Shown here one piece after another: positions 7,998 through 15,619 of a stretch of 41,318 nucleotides of DNA (the stretch's first letter is position 1; each line of letters begins with the position of its first letter). Position numbers and translations under genes: made by a program. The notes below the pieces were generated by a model. The model saw nothing but the letters and a program-made list of their open reading frames with translations, did not search any database and was not told where the DNA came from. Source of the DNA: Parcubacteria group bacterium (GTDB lineage Bacteria; Patescibacteriota; Minisyncoccia; Phycocordibacterales; UBA2135). The stretch is from positions 1 to 41,318 of the forward strand of contig JACOWN010000008.1 in NCBI GenBank assembly GCA_016176785.1. Reading direction: 5' to 3'.

Positions 7998-9059
7998 TTA
8001 ATGAATGAGGGTGACTGCGTCCGGCCGCACGCGTTCAAGTGCTTCCCAATGGATAAGGCCGAACACGCTGTTAAGCTGCGGGGGCGAAGCGCCTGTTTTT
8101 TTCGTGAGCCATCGAGCGTGTCGCTCAAGGTCAATGAGCATCGGCTGGCTCAAGTTCAGAGAGAATGTATATCGCGCGTATCGTTCGGCCAAAAAAGCAT
8201 TGTCAATCTTGCTCATGTCTGAAACGATCTCCCACGCCTCTTTTGGATTTTCGCGGATGAATTGTTCCGCGCGAGCCAACGCGCGGACAAATCGCTCAAC
8301 GGTGTCGGCGTGCGACCGGATATACTCCGCATCGGCGACAAGTTGAAAAAAAGAGCGGTGTATGTCTTTGGTTCCGAACACGAGCGCGTTCTCCCGGAGC
8401 TTCTGTTCGGCAAAAATCGTGTAGGGCTCCCACGACACGATGGCGTCAACGGCGCCATCGGCGAGCGCATCAACCATGCGGTTCGGCGCGATATTAATGA
8501 GCTCCACCCTCTCACTCGCGACGTCGTGATAAAGAAGGAATGTGTCCAGAACAAATTCGCCGTTTGAGCCGAGGGTGACGCCGATGCGTTTCCCCGAAAG
8601 GTCTTTGGGTGACATGATGCCGCGGTCTTTGCGCGCGACGACGAGGAGGACGTTATACGAATCAAAAACCGTTGAAACGATGCGCACCTCTCTGCCTTGC
8701 GCAACCGCATGCAGAATCGGGCTGTTTCCGGAAAACGCAAAAGCGGCTTTGTCTTTGTAGAGCGCCTGTATCACTTCTTGACCGGATTCAAACCACCGCA
8801 CAGTCACCGCAAGCCCCTCTTCGGCGAAAAAATTTTTTGCATACGCGACAAAAAATAAGCCGTCGTTTGGTACCGGCAGAACAGCTACGGTCACCTCATC
8901 AAGCGGCGGGGTTTTGTCCGTTGCCGCTTCCGGCGCCCATGCCATGTACGCCGCGGATACGGCGAGAAGAGCCGAGACAGAAATAAGAAGCAAAATGAGT
9001 AGCGCGCGGTACGAAAGAATGCCGTTCGTTGTTTCCATATTATTGCGGCGGAGGGACAC
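7998..9059 (-). CDS. NMT1/TauA/SsuA-like periplasmic solute-binding protein, membrane-anchored
   Basis: VTVAVLPVPNDGLFFVAYAKNFFAEEGLAVTVRWFESGQEVIQALYKDKAAFAFSGNSPILHAVAQG...DLSGKRIGVTLGSNGEFVLDTFL; N-terminal hydrophobic anchor; no ABC permease or ATPase nearby. Confidence 0.85.
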   Translation of the reverse strand: MSLRRNNMETTNGILSYRALLILLLISVSALLAVSAAYMAWAPEAATDKTPPLDEVTVAVLPVPNDGLFFVAYAKNFFAEEGLAVTVRWFESGQEVIQALYKDKAAFAFSGNSPILHAVAQGREVRIVSTVFDSYNVLLVVARKDRGIMSPKDLSGKRIGVTLGSNGEFVLDTFLLYHDVASERVELINIAPNRMVDALADGAVDAIVSWEPYTIFAEQKLRENALVFGTKDIHRSFFQLVADAEYIRSHADTVERFVRALARAEQFIRENPKEAWEIVSDMSKIDNAFLAERYARYTFSLNLSQPMLIDLERHARWLTKKTGASPPQLNSVFGLIHWEALERVRPDAVTLIH

Positions 9060-9246
9060 CTCCTTTTATGATGAGATTTTGTTGGGAATCAAGGTACAAA
9101 GCGAGGTCTTTCTGGCAATGGGGGCAGCGAATAAAGGCGGATAAACTGCATCGTTCGCCTTTTTGGCATACGTTCCTCATAAGCACGCCGCGGCAATGCG
9201 GACAGTGAATGAGTAAGCCGTCCCTTTTGTTGCTTGCGTATTTCAT
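9040..9246 (-). CDS. Small zinc-ribbon-like protein
   Basis: MKYASNKRDGLLIHCPHCRGVLMRNVCQKGERCSLSAFIRCPHCQKDLALYLD; two CPHC motifs. Confidence 0.65.
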   Translation of the reverse strand: MKYASNKRDGLLIHCPHCRGVLMRNVCQKGERCSLSAFIRCPHCQKDLALYLDSQQNLIIKGGVPPPQ

Positions 9247-9420
9247 GGGGACACCAAAACGGCCCGCCCCCCCCCGCGCGATACACAGGGAGAAATGTGA
9301 GGGCCGTAGAACCACACCAAAATATTTCGGATTGCGGGGATAACTCTTAAAAAGATTATACCATGCAAAACAACCGCTCGCGTCAAGAGCGCGCTGTGGA
9401 CAAGTGTGAGTGAGTAGCGT

Positions 9421-11067
9421 TTAGCGTCGTTTGTGCTCCAGTGCCGCTTTTACAAAAGCGTTAAAAAGCGGGTGCGGACGCAAGGGACGCGCGTGGAACT
9501 CGGGATGAAATTGCGTGCCGAGGAAAAACGGGTGCGTCCGGAGCGGCAATTCCATGATTTCCATAAGTTTTCCGTCGGGCGAAACGCCGGAGAAAACAAC
9601 CCCCGCTTTTTCAAGCGCCCCGATGTATTCCGGATTCACTTCGTAGCGGTGGCGGTGGCGTTCGCGCGCCACGACTGCGCCGTACGCTTTCCGCGCGATC
9701 GTTTTCTTTTTGAGGAGCGCGGGGCAAACGCCGAGCCGCATGGTGCCGCCGTACGCTTCGCGCTCAAGAAGTTTTTTTTGGTCCGGCATAATGCCGATCA
9801 CCGGATACGGCGTCGCGGGGTCAACTTCAACCGTGTGCGCGCCCTTGAGCCCCGCAACGTGCCGCGCGTATTCAATGACGGCAAGCTGCATGCCGTAACA
9901 AAGCCCGAAAAACGGTATCTTGTTTTCGCGCGCAAACCGGATCGCCCGTATTTTCCCCTCAACGCCGCGCTCCCCGAAACCGCCGGGGACGATGATGCCG
10001 TCGTATTTCTTGAGCTCCCGCAACCGACGGGGGTCTTTCTCGTAGTCAAAAGCGTTGAGCCACGTGATGCTCGGCTTTCGTCCCGCATTGTACGCCGAGA
10101 TTTTAATCGCTTCTATCACCGAAATGTACGAATCGGAAAGCGTAAAATCTCCCGTGTCAAAATACTTCCCGACAATGGCTATCCGCACCGGCTTTTCAAC
10201 GCGTTTTATTTTTGCGGCAAACGCGCGCCATCGCGCAAGGTCGCTTGCGCGCCGCGGTTTGAGGCGGAGTTCGTCTAGGATGATTTCGCCGATGCGGTCT
10301 TTTTCAAAATTGACCGGCACTTCGTAAATGCTCGTGATGTCGGGGGCGGAAATGACGTTCGCGGGCGGAATGCTGCATGACACCGCGATCTTTTCCTTGC
10401 GCTTTTTATCAAGCGGGGCCTCGCTTCGCGCGATGATGATGTCGGGCTGAACGCCGTAGGAGTTAAGCTGGCGCACGGCGTTTTGGGTCGGACGCGTTTT
10501 CATCTCCCCCATCATGTGGGGGATAGGAAGGTACGAAACCATAATGAAAATGACGTCGTCCGGATTTTGGAGATGGAGCACGCGCGCCGCTTCAATGAAC
10601 ATGATGTTCTGGTAATCGCCCACCGTGCCGCCGATCTCAATGATGGAGATGTCCGCCGCGCTTGTTTCCGCCGAATGCACGATGCGGCGCATAATTTCGT
10701 CGCGAATGTGCGGGATCGCTTCAACGCATTTGCCGCGATACCCCAAGCTCCGCTCGCGGTCAATGACATGTTTATAGATCATTCCGCTTGTCATGTAGGA
10801 CTCGTCCGTCAGGTCCATGTCAAGAAAACGCTCGTAATTCCCCATGTCTTGGTCGCACTCAAGGCCCGAATCAAGCACGAAAACCTCGCCGTGCTCCGTG
10901 GGGTTCATGGTGCCCGCATCAACATTAAGATAGGGGTCTATTTTAATCGGGTTCACCCGAAACCCCTTTCCCTGAAGGATTTTGCCCATGGATGCCGTCG
11001 CAACTCCCTTGCCGACGCCGGACATCACGCCGCCGATGACGAATATGTACTTATGGTTCTTAGGCAT
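9421..11067 (-). CDS. pyrG: CTP synthase
   Basis: MPKNHKYIFVIGGVMSGVGKGVATASMGKIL...DPYLNVDAGTMNPTEHGEVFVL...PGGFGERGVEGKI...FFGLCYGMQLAVIEYAR; start at 11067. Confidence 0.97.
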   Translation of the reverse strand: MPKNHKYIFVIGGVMSGVGKGVATASMGKILQGKGFRVNPIKIDPYLNVDAGTMNPTEHGEVFVLDSGLECDQDMGNYERFLDMDLTDESYMTSGMIYKHVIDRERSLGYRGKCVEAIPHIRDEIMRRIVHSAETSAADISIIEIGGTVGDYQNIMFIEAARVLHLQNPDDVIFIMVSYLPIPHMMGEMKTRPTQNAVRQLNSYGVQPDIIIARSEAPLDKKRKEKIAVSCSIPPANVISAPDITSIYEVPVNFEKDRIGEIILDELRLKPRRASDLARWRAFAAKIKRVEKPVRIAIVGKYFDTGDFTLSDSYISVIEAIKISAYNAGRKPSITWLNAFDYEKDPRRLRELKKYDGIIVPGGFGERGVEGKIRAIRFARENKIPFFGLCYGMQLAVIEYARHVAGLKGAHTVEVDPATPYPVIGIMPDQKKLLEREAYGGTMRLGVCPALLKKKTIARKAYGAVVARERHRHRYEVNPEYIGALEKAGVVFSGVSPDGKLMEIMELPLRTHPFFLGTQFHPEFHARPLRPHPLFNAFVKAALEHKRR

Positions 11068-11095
11068 AAAAAATTGAAATTTGAAATCCGAAGCA

Positions 11096-11529
11096 CGAAA
11101 TCCGAAACAATATCTAAATTCAAAATTCAAATAACGAAACCACTACTGGGATTTCCTCATAATGGCGCTAAAAATCATCATTAACTCACCCGCTTCTTTC
11201 AACAAACGCAATCGCCCTTTTTCTAAAGACGAATTATTATTCATATCTATTAATGACAACCAATATTTTGTTTCTTTTGATTCCTTCCTTGCTATTTTGA
11301 TTCTCATCACAAAATCTTTCTTGCTGAGCGCTTCGTTTGCCTCAATATAATTTGCGCCCATTGAACCAGATGAGCGAATGAGTTGTTTCCCATCTTCGAT
11401 ATTCGCTGTCGTTTTCGGAAGTTCCTTTACAAAAGCCCTTACATCACGGGCGAATTTATGTGTACGTTCTTCCAAATCATATCGTTTTGAATTTTCTTTT
11501 TCTGTCATTCGAATTTGTTTCGGATTTCG
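11096..11529. repeat. 15-bp terminal inverted repeats flanking the four-helix-bundle gene
   Basis: cgaaatccgaaacaa (11096-11110) and ttgtttcggatttcg (11515-11529), within further gaaatccgaa/ttcggatttc iterations. Confidence 0.75.
11143..11508 (-). CDS. Four-helix-bundle protein (23S rRNA intervening-sequence family)
   Basis: YDLEERTHKFARDVRAFVKELPKTTANIEDGKQLIRSSGSMGANYIEANEALSKKDFVMRIKIARKESKETKYWL. Confidence 0.9.
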   Translation of the reverse strand: MTEKENSKRYDLEERTHKFARDVRAFVKELPKTTANIEDGKQLIRSSGSMGANYIEANEALSKKDFVMRIKIARKESKETKYWLSLIDMNNNSSLEKGRLRLLKEAGELMMIFSAIMRKSQ

Positions 11530-11543
11530 GATTTCGGATTTCC

Positions 11544-11573
11544 AAAAAATACCTACGTCTTTAGGTATTTTTT
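11544..11573 (-). terminator. Rho-independent terminator (possibly bidirectional) at the ftsX 3' end
   Basis: aaaaaatacctacgtctttaggtatttttt, 12-bp stem. Confidence 0.7.
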
Positions 11574-12497
11574 GGTGATGTACCGGCGCACGGCGAAGTA
11601 GCTTGACCCGACGCCGAGCAGGATGCCCGAGAGGATGATGATGAGAAAAATTTGCCCGAAATGCGCGAGATAGTACGAGTAGAGGTTCACGCTGCCGAAG
11701 AACCGTTCCGCGGCGCCGCCCAACCAGTACGTCAATGGATAGAACAAAACGAGCACGATGACCGCCGCGACAACGCCGTGCATGAATCCTTCAACGAGGA
11801 ACGGCCCGCGCACGTAGCGCTTGTCCGCGCCGACGAGCCGCATGACGGAGATCTCTTCGCGCGACGTGTAGATGGCGAGGCGTATCGTATTAAATGTAAT
11901 GACGAGAGAGATGAAGGCGAGCACGATGACGATGGCGAGGCCGAGCGTTTCCGCGCTGTCTATGATGCGGGACAGACGGTCTATCACGACCTTGTTCTGG
12001 TAGTAATTTATTTTGTCAATTATCTGCCCCGCGCTTGCGACGCTCGCCGCGTTGTTCCGATTTTCAAGAAATCGCGCGATGCTTTCATACTGCGACGCTT
12101 CTTTCGCTTTAATGTTGAGCGCCGCGCCGAGAGGATTGTCGTCAAGTTCTTCGAGCGCCTGAAGCGTCTGAAAATCATTTTCGTGGCGCGCGCGAAATGT
12201 CTCAAGCGCTTCCTCGCGCGAGGTATATGTGACCGATGCCACTTCGGGGAGCGATTCAAGGTCGCGCTTTATGGAAAGGATAGCATCTTCCGAAGCGCCG
12301 GTGACGAAATAAACATTCACGTCAACTTTGCCCGAGATCTGCGTCAAAGCGGCTTCCATGGCGGCGCTGAAAAAGACAAGCGAGCCGACCATGAAAAGCG
12401 TGATGACGAGCACCAAAACGGACGCGAGCGACACGAAGCCGTTGCGAAAGAAATTGAAAACGCCGGTGCGAATGATTCGTTTGAAATCGGTTAGCAT
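11553..12497 (-). CDS. ftsX: Cell division protein FtsX
   Basis: FtsX-like permease with N-terminal TM, extracellular domain and 3 C-terminal TMs; adjacent to ftsE. Confidence 0.92.
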   Translation of the reverse strand: MLTDFKRIIRTGVFNFFRNGFVSLASVLVLVITLFMVGSLVFFSAAMEAALTQISGKVDVNVYFVTGASEDAILSIKRDLESLPEVASVTYTSREEALETFRARHENDFQTLQALEELDDNPLGAALNIKAKEASQYESIARFLENRNNAASVASAGQIIDKINYYQNKVVIDRLSRIIDSAETLGLAIVIVLAFISLVITFNTIRLAIYTSREEISVMRLVGADKRYVRGPFLVEGFMHGVVAAVIVLVLFYPLTYWLGGAAERFFGSVNLYSYYLAHFGQIFLIIILSGILLGVGSSYFAVRRYITKKYLKT

Positions 12498-12535
12498 ATC
12501 AAAAAAAAATTAATTTCCAATTTTAAATTCCAAAA

Positions 12536-13216
12536 TTACAGCACATATCTTCCTTTTTTGTCGTCCCGCACGATTTTCCCCCGTTCCATGGTGAGGACCC
12601 GCTTGCCGAGCGAGTCAATGACGCCTTTGTTGTGCGTCGTCAAAAGCACCGTTGTGTTGAGTTCGTTGATGCGTTGAAGGATTTCTATTATCTCTTTTGT
12701 GTTTTTGGGGTCAAGGTTTCCGGTCGGCTCGTCGGCGACGATGACGTCGGGCTGGTTTACGATGGCGCGCGCAATGGCGATGCGCTGGCGTTCGCCGCCG
12801 GAGAGCTCGTCGGGGAAGTTCCACATTTTGTCTTTGAGGTCAACGAGCCGGAGCACTTCTGGCACATCCGAAGATATCTCCGCGTCGTCCCGTCCCGCAA
12901 CCTCCATCGCGAAAGCGATGTTTTCATACGCCGTCTTGTGCGGCAAGAGGCGGAAATCCTGGAACACGACGCCGATGCGCCGCCGGTACGCGGGAATGTC
13001 GCGGGCGTGGAGCGCGTGCACGTCGGTTGATTCAAAAAAGACGGACCCGCTTGTCGGCCATTCTTCAACCAAGAGCATTTTGAGCACCGTTGATTTGCCG
13101 GCGCCGGAATGCCCGACGATGGAGACGAACTCTCCCGGTGCTACGGAAAACGTCACGTCATCCAGAGCGGCGACGTTGCCGGAGTATATTTTTGAAACTT
13201 TATCAAAATGGATCAT
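12536..13216 (-). CDS. ftsE: Cell division ATP-binding protein FtsE
   Basis: MIHFDKVSKIYSGNVAALDDVTFSVAPGEFVSIVGHSGAGKSTVLK...LSGGERQRIAIARAIVNQPDVIVADEPTGNLD. Confidence 0.96.
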   Translation of the reverse strand: MIHFDKVSKIYSGNVAALDDVTFSVAPGEFVSIVGHSGAGKSTVLKMLLVEEWPTSGSVFFESTDVHALHARDIPAYRRRIGVVFQDFRLLPHKTAYENIAFAMEVAGRDDAEISSDVPEVLRLVDLKDKMWNFPDELSGGERQRIAIARAIVNQPDVIVADEPTGNLDPKNTKEIIEILQRINELNTTVLLTTHNKGVIDSLGKRVLTMERGKIVRDDKKGRYVL

Positions 13217-13237
13217 GTGACAGCTATAAGCTAAAAG

Positions 13238-14122
13238 CTACAAATTCTTTTCCGCCTCAATGAATTTGTCGAGTTCCCCTCCCTCCAATACCGCCTCGGT
13301 ATCGCCGACCTCAATGCCGGTCCGGTGGTCTTTCACCAGTTTGTAAGGATGCAGCACGTATGACCGTATCTGACTCCCCCACTCCGCCTCCGTCGTTTTT
13401 GAGATGAGAAATCCCGCTTCTTCTTTCTGCGCCTCGGCCTCCTTCAGGCGGTACAGTTTCCCGCGCAGGATCTCAAGCGCCCGTTCTCTGTTTTGCGCCT
13501 GTGAGCGTTCGGAGTCAACGTGCACTGAAAGATTCGTCGGGAGGTGCACGATTCTGACGGCCGTTTCGCGCTTGTTGACGTTCTGGCCGCCCGGACCGCT
13601 TGAACGCGCGAATTCAACGGCGATATCCGATTCGGGAATTTCTATCGCTTCCCCCTTCGGCAGCTCGGGGATTATTTCCACCATCGCAAACGACGTGTGC
13701 CGCAATTTCTTCGCGGAAAACGGCGAGATGCGCACGAGCCGATGAACGCCCGACTCATTCTTGAGCGTGCCGTACGCGTTTTTTCCGCGAATCTCAAACG
13801 TAAGGTTGCGGTATCCGCCGTGGTCATTTTCGTTTTTATGAAGGATGGAGATTTCCCACGAGTTTTTCTCGCCGTAGCGGCGATACATTCCAAAGAGCAT
13901 CCGCGCGAAATCCTCCGCGTCGTCCCCGCCGGCGCCGGCAAAAATCGTGATAATGGCGTTCCCTTTATCGTATTTTCCGACTCCCGCCGCTTCCGCCTTG
14001 AGGTCGTTGTATTCCCGTACGATCGCTTGGGCGCGCTCTTTGTGGGCCCAGAAATCGGCCGCTCCCATCAGCCGTTCAATCTCCGCGAGCCGCTTTTGGA
14101 TCTCTGCCTTCCTGTCCGCCAT
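13238..14122 (-). CDS. prfB: Peptide chain release factor 2, no frameshift site needed
   Basis: MADRKAEIQKRLAEIERLMGAADFWAHKERAQ...ISPFSAKKLRHTSFAMVEIIPEL...SSGPGGQNVNKRETAVRIVHLPT; ATG at 14122. Confidence 0.93.
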   Translation of the reverse strand: MADRKAEIQKRLAEIERLMGAADFWAHKERAQAIVREYNDLKAEAAGVGKYDKGNAIITIFAGAGGDDAEDFARMLFGMYRRYGEKNSWEISILHKNENDHGGYRNLTFEIRGKNAYGTLKNESGVHRLVRISPFSAKKLRHTSFAMVEIIPELPKGEAIEIPESDIAVEFARSSGPGGQNVNKRETAVRIVHLPTNLSVHVDSERSQAQNRERALEILRGKLYRLKEAEAQKEEAGFLISKTTEAEWGSQIRSYVLHPYKLVKDHRTGIEVGDTEAVLEGGELDKFIEAEKNL

Positions 14123-14214
14123 CACAAAAGTATAGCAGGAGGCGGATGATTTACCAAACGTGACCGCCGCGGAAAAATGGGGTATGCTGCGTAAAGAATT
14201 ACGAGGGAAATGCC

Positions 14215-14697
14215 ATGCGCATTGTCCGGCTCTTGGCGGCGATAGCGGCGTTTTCGGTCGCTGTTCTAATCTCCGCAAGCGTGGCGGCGACCGATGCGCT
14301 TGCGGCGCAATATCCGCCGCTTGCGATTGATGTGGTGGTTTTCGCAAAGAACGGCAAAGACGGCGAGGAGGTGCGCAAGGTGCACCTCATAGCGCGCTCG
14401 GAGGTCGTTCTGCGGAACGGACTCGTGTATTGCAGATACTCGTGGCGCGACGCCGAAGGAGCGGAAAAGACACCGCTCCTTGCGCGGCTCAGCGGCAGTA
14501 TCGGCTCGGCGCTCGGCCTCATTCAGACAAATGCGTTCGTGGTGAGCAATCTTTGGCTTGAGAAAATGTTCGTCTGCAAGCCGCAAAAAACCGAGTATCC
14601 CATCACCCTCCATAGTTTCTCCGGCCGGCAACTCACACTCTACTGGGACGAAGCGCTTACGAAGCCGGTCAAAACCATTACAGTAACGGCATATTAA
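14215..14697 (+). CDS. Hypothetical secreted protein
   Basis: MRIVRLLAAIAAFSVAVLISASVAATDALAAQ signal peptide; GAGGG upstream; followed by a perfect terminator. Confidence 0.75.
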   Translation: MRIVRLLAAIAAFSVAVLISASVAATDALAAQYPPLAIDVVVFAKNGKDGEEVRKVHLIARSEVVLRNGLVYCRYSWRDAEGAEKTPLLARLSGSIGSALGLIQTNAFVVSNLWLEKMFVCKPQKTEYPITLHSFSGRQLTLYWDEALTKPVKTITVTAY

Positions 14698-14701
14698 ACC
14701 G

Positions 14702-14725
14702 CCGCGCAATATTGCGCGGTTTTTT
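14702..14725 (+). terminator. Rho-independent terminator
   Basis: CCGCGCAATATTGCGCGG perfect palindrome followed by TTTTTT. Confidence 0.85.
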
Positions 14726-14736
14726 GTGCCGTGGTA

Positions 14737-14809
14737 AGCCAGCGGTCGGGATTGAACCGACGACCCCCGCTTTACGAAAGCGGTGCTCTACCAACTGAGC
14801 TACGCTGGC
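14737..14809 (-). tRNA. tRNA-Thr (CGT)
   Basis: GCCAGCGTAGCTCAGTTGGTAGAGCACCGCTTTCGTAAAGCGG...GGTTCAATCCCGACCGCTGGC. Confidence 0.95.
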
Positions 14810-14813
14810 AAAA

Positions 14814-14886
14814 AGCCGTTGCCCGGGATTGAACCGGGGACCTCGTTCTTACCAAGAACGCGCTCTACCAACTGAGCTACAACGGC
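14814..14886 (-). tRNA. tRNA-Thr (GGT)
   Basis: GCCGTTGTAGCTCAGTTGGTAGAGCGCGTTCTTGGTAAGAACG...CGGTTCAATCCCGGGCAACGGC. Confidence 0.95.
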
Positions 14887-14960
14887 AATGAACACGGTCG
14901 AGGTCGCGACCCCGCCTCGGCTGTCGCTTCGCGACATGCCTGCGGCTTTCAAATCCCTGC

Positions 14961-14984
14961 GCGCAAGCGAGCAGTCGCTTGCGC
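14961..14984. repeat. Perfect 10-bp hairpin between tRNA genes
   Basis: GCGCAAGCGA-GCAG-TCGCTTGCGC. Confidence 0.8.
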
Positions 14985-15024
14985 TTCGTTTGCTTGCTCA
15001 TCCCGCCTCCGGCGGAACTCGCTG

Positions 15025-15099
15025 CGCGGCCGAAGGGATTTGAACCCTCGATCTTCGCCGTGACAGGGCGACGTGTTAACCGGGCTACACTACGGCCGC
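15025..15099 (-). tRNA. tRNA-Asp (GTC)
   Basis: GCGGCCGTAGTGTAGCCCGGTTAACACGTCGCCCTGTCACGGCGA...GGGTTCAAATCCCTTCGGCCGC. Confidence 0.95.
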
Positions 15100-15126
15100 A
15101 TATGTTCTTTTGCTCGCTCCGCGCGA

Positions 15127-15200
15127 TGTCGGCGGGAGGAATCGAACCTCCGACCTAGGGCTTATGAGTCCCTCGCTCTAACCAACTGAGCTACGCCGAC
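15127..15200 (-). tRNA. tRNA with CAT anticodon (elongator Met or Ile2)
   Basis: GTCGGCGTAGCTCAGTTGGTTAGAGCGAGGGACTCATAAGCCCT...GGTTCGATTCCTCCCGCCGAC. Confidence 0.93.
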
Positions 15201-15390
15201 AACATTCTAGCAAAATAGCACGAAAAATAACAGGTTTCAACCGGCAATCCAAAAAAAAGTTTCTGAGTTTGCGGAGGAAAACGGGGAGTAGCGGGGGTGT
15301 TATTACATAACGTGTACGCGGCGTGCTCGGTGGATAACTCAATAATTGCCACAAAGGGGGAATTAAATGATACAATAAAGAAGTAATTTC

Positions 15391-15615
15391 GTGGATACCA
15401 AGAATCCTATTTTCGCCATTGGTGTTATCGCAATTCTCCTCGTTCTCGCGGCTGGTTTTTGGTATTGGTCGCAAAGAGAAAAAGGCGCTATTGAAGCCGC
15501 GAAAGAGGTAAGCGCGGCGATTCCGAAAATCCAAACCAACCCCGGACAGGAAGTTCCGGAGGTAAATCCATTTGACTTAGCAAATCCGTTCAAATATAAA
15601 AACCCGTTAAGATAA
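15391..15615 (+). CDS. Small membrane-anchored hypothetical protein (GTG start)
   Basis: MDTKNPIFAIGVIAILLVLAAGFWYWSQREKGAIEAAKEVSAAIPKIQTNPGQEVPEVNPFDLANPFKYKNPLR; 4 nt upstream of next gene. Confidence 0.7.
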   Translation: MDTKNPIFAIGVIAILLVLAAGFWYWSQREKGAIEAAKEVSAAIPKIQTNPGQEVPEVNPFDLANPFKYKNPLR

Positions 15616-15619
15616 AAAC

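Noticed and set aside
9433-11184. Long plus-strand ORFs opposite pyrG (and similar antisense ORFs elsewhere)
   Set aside because: Shadow ORFs of GC-rich coding sequence; Arg/Val/Phe-rich translations without recognisable domains.
13238-14347. Programmed frameshift or long N-terminal extension in prfB
   Set aside because: The protein begins normally at MADRKAEIQKRL (14122); the upstream in-frame part is low-complexity, non-homologous and overlaps the opposite-strand promoter region.
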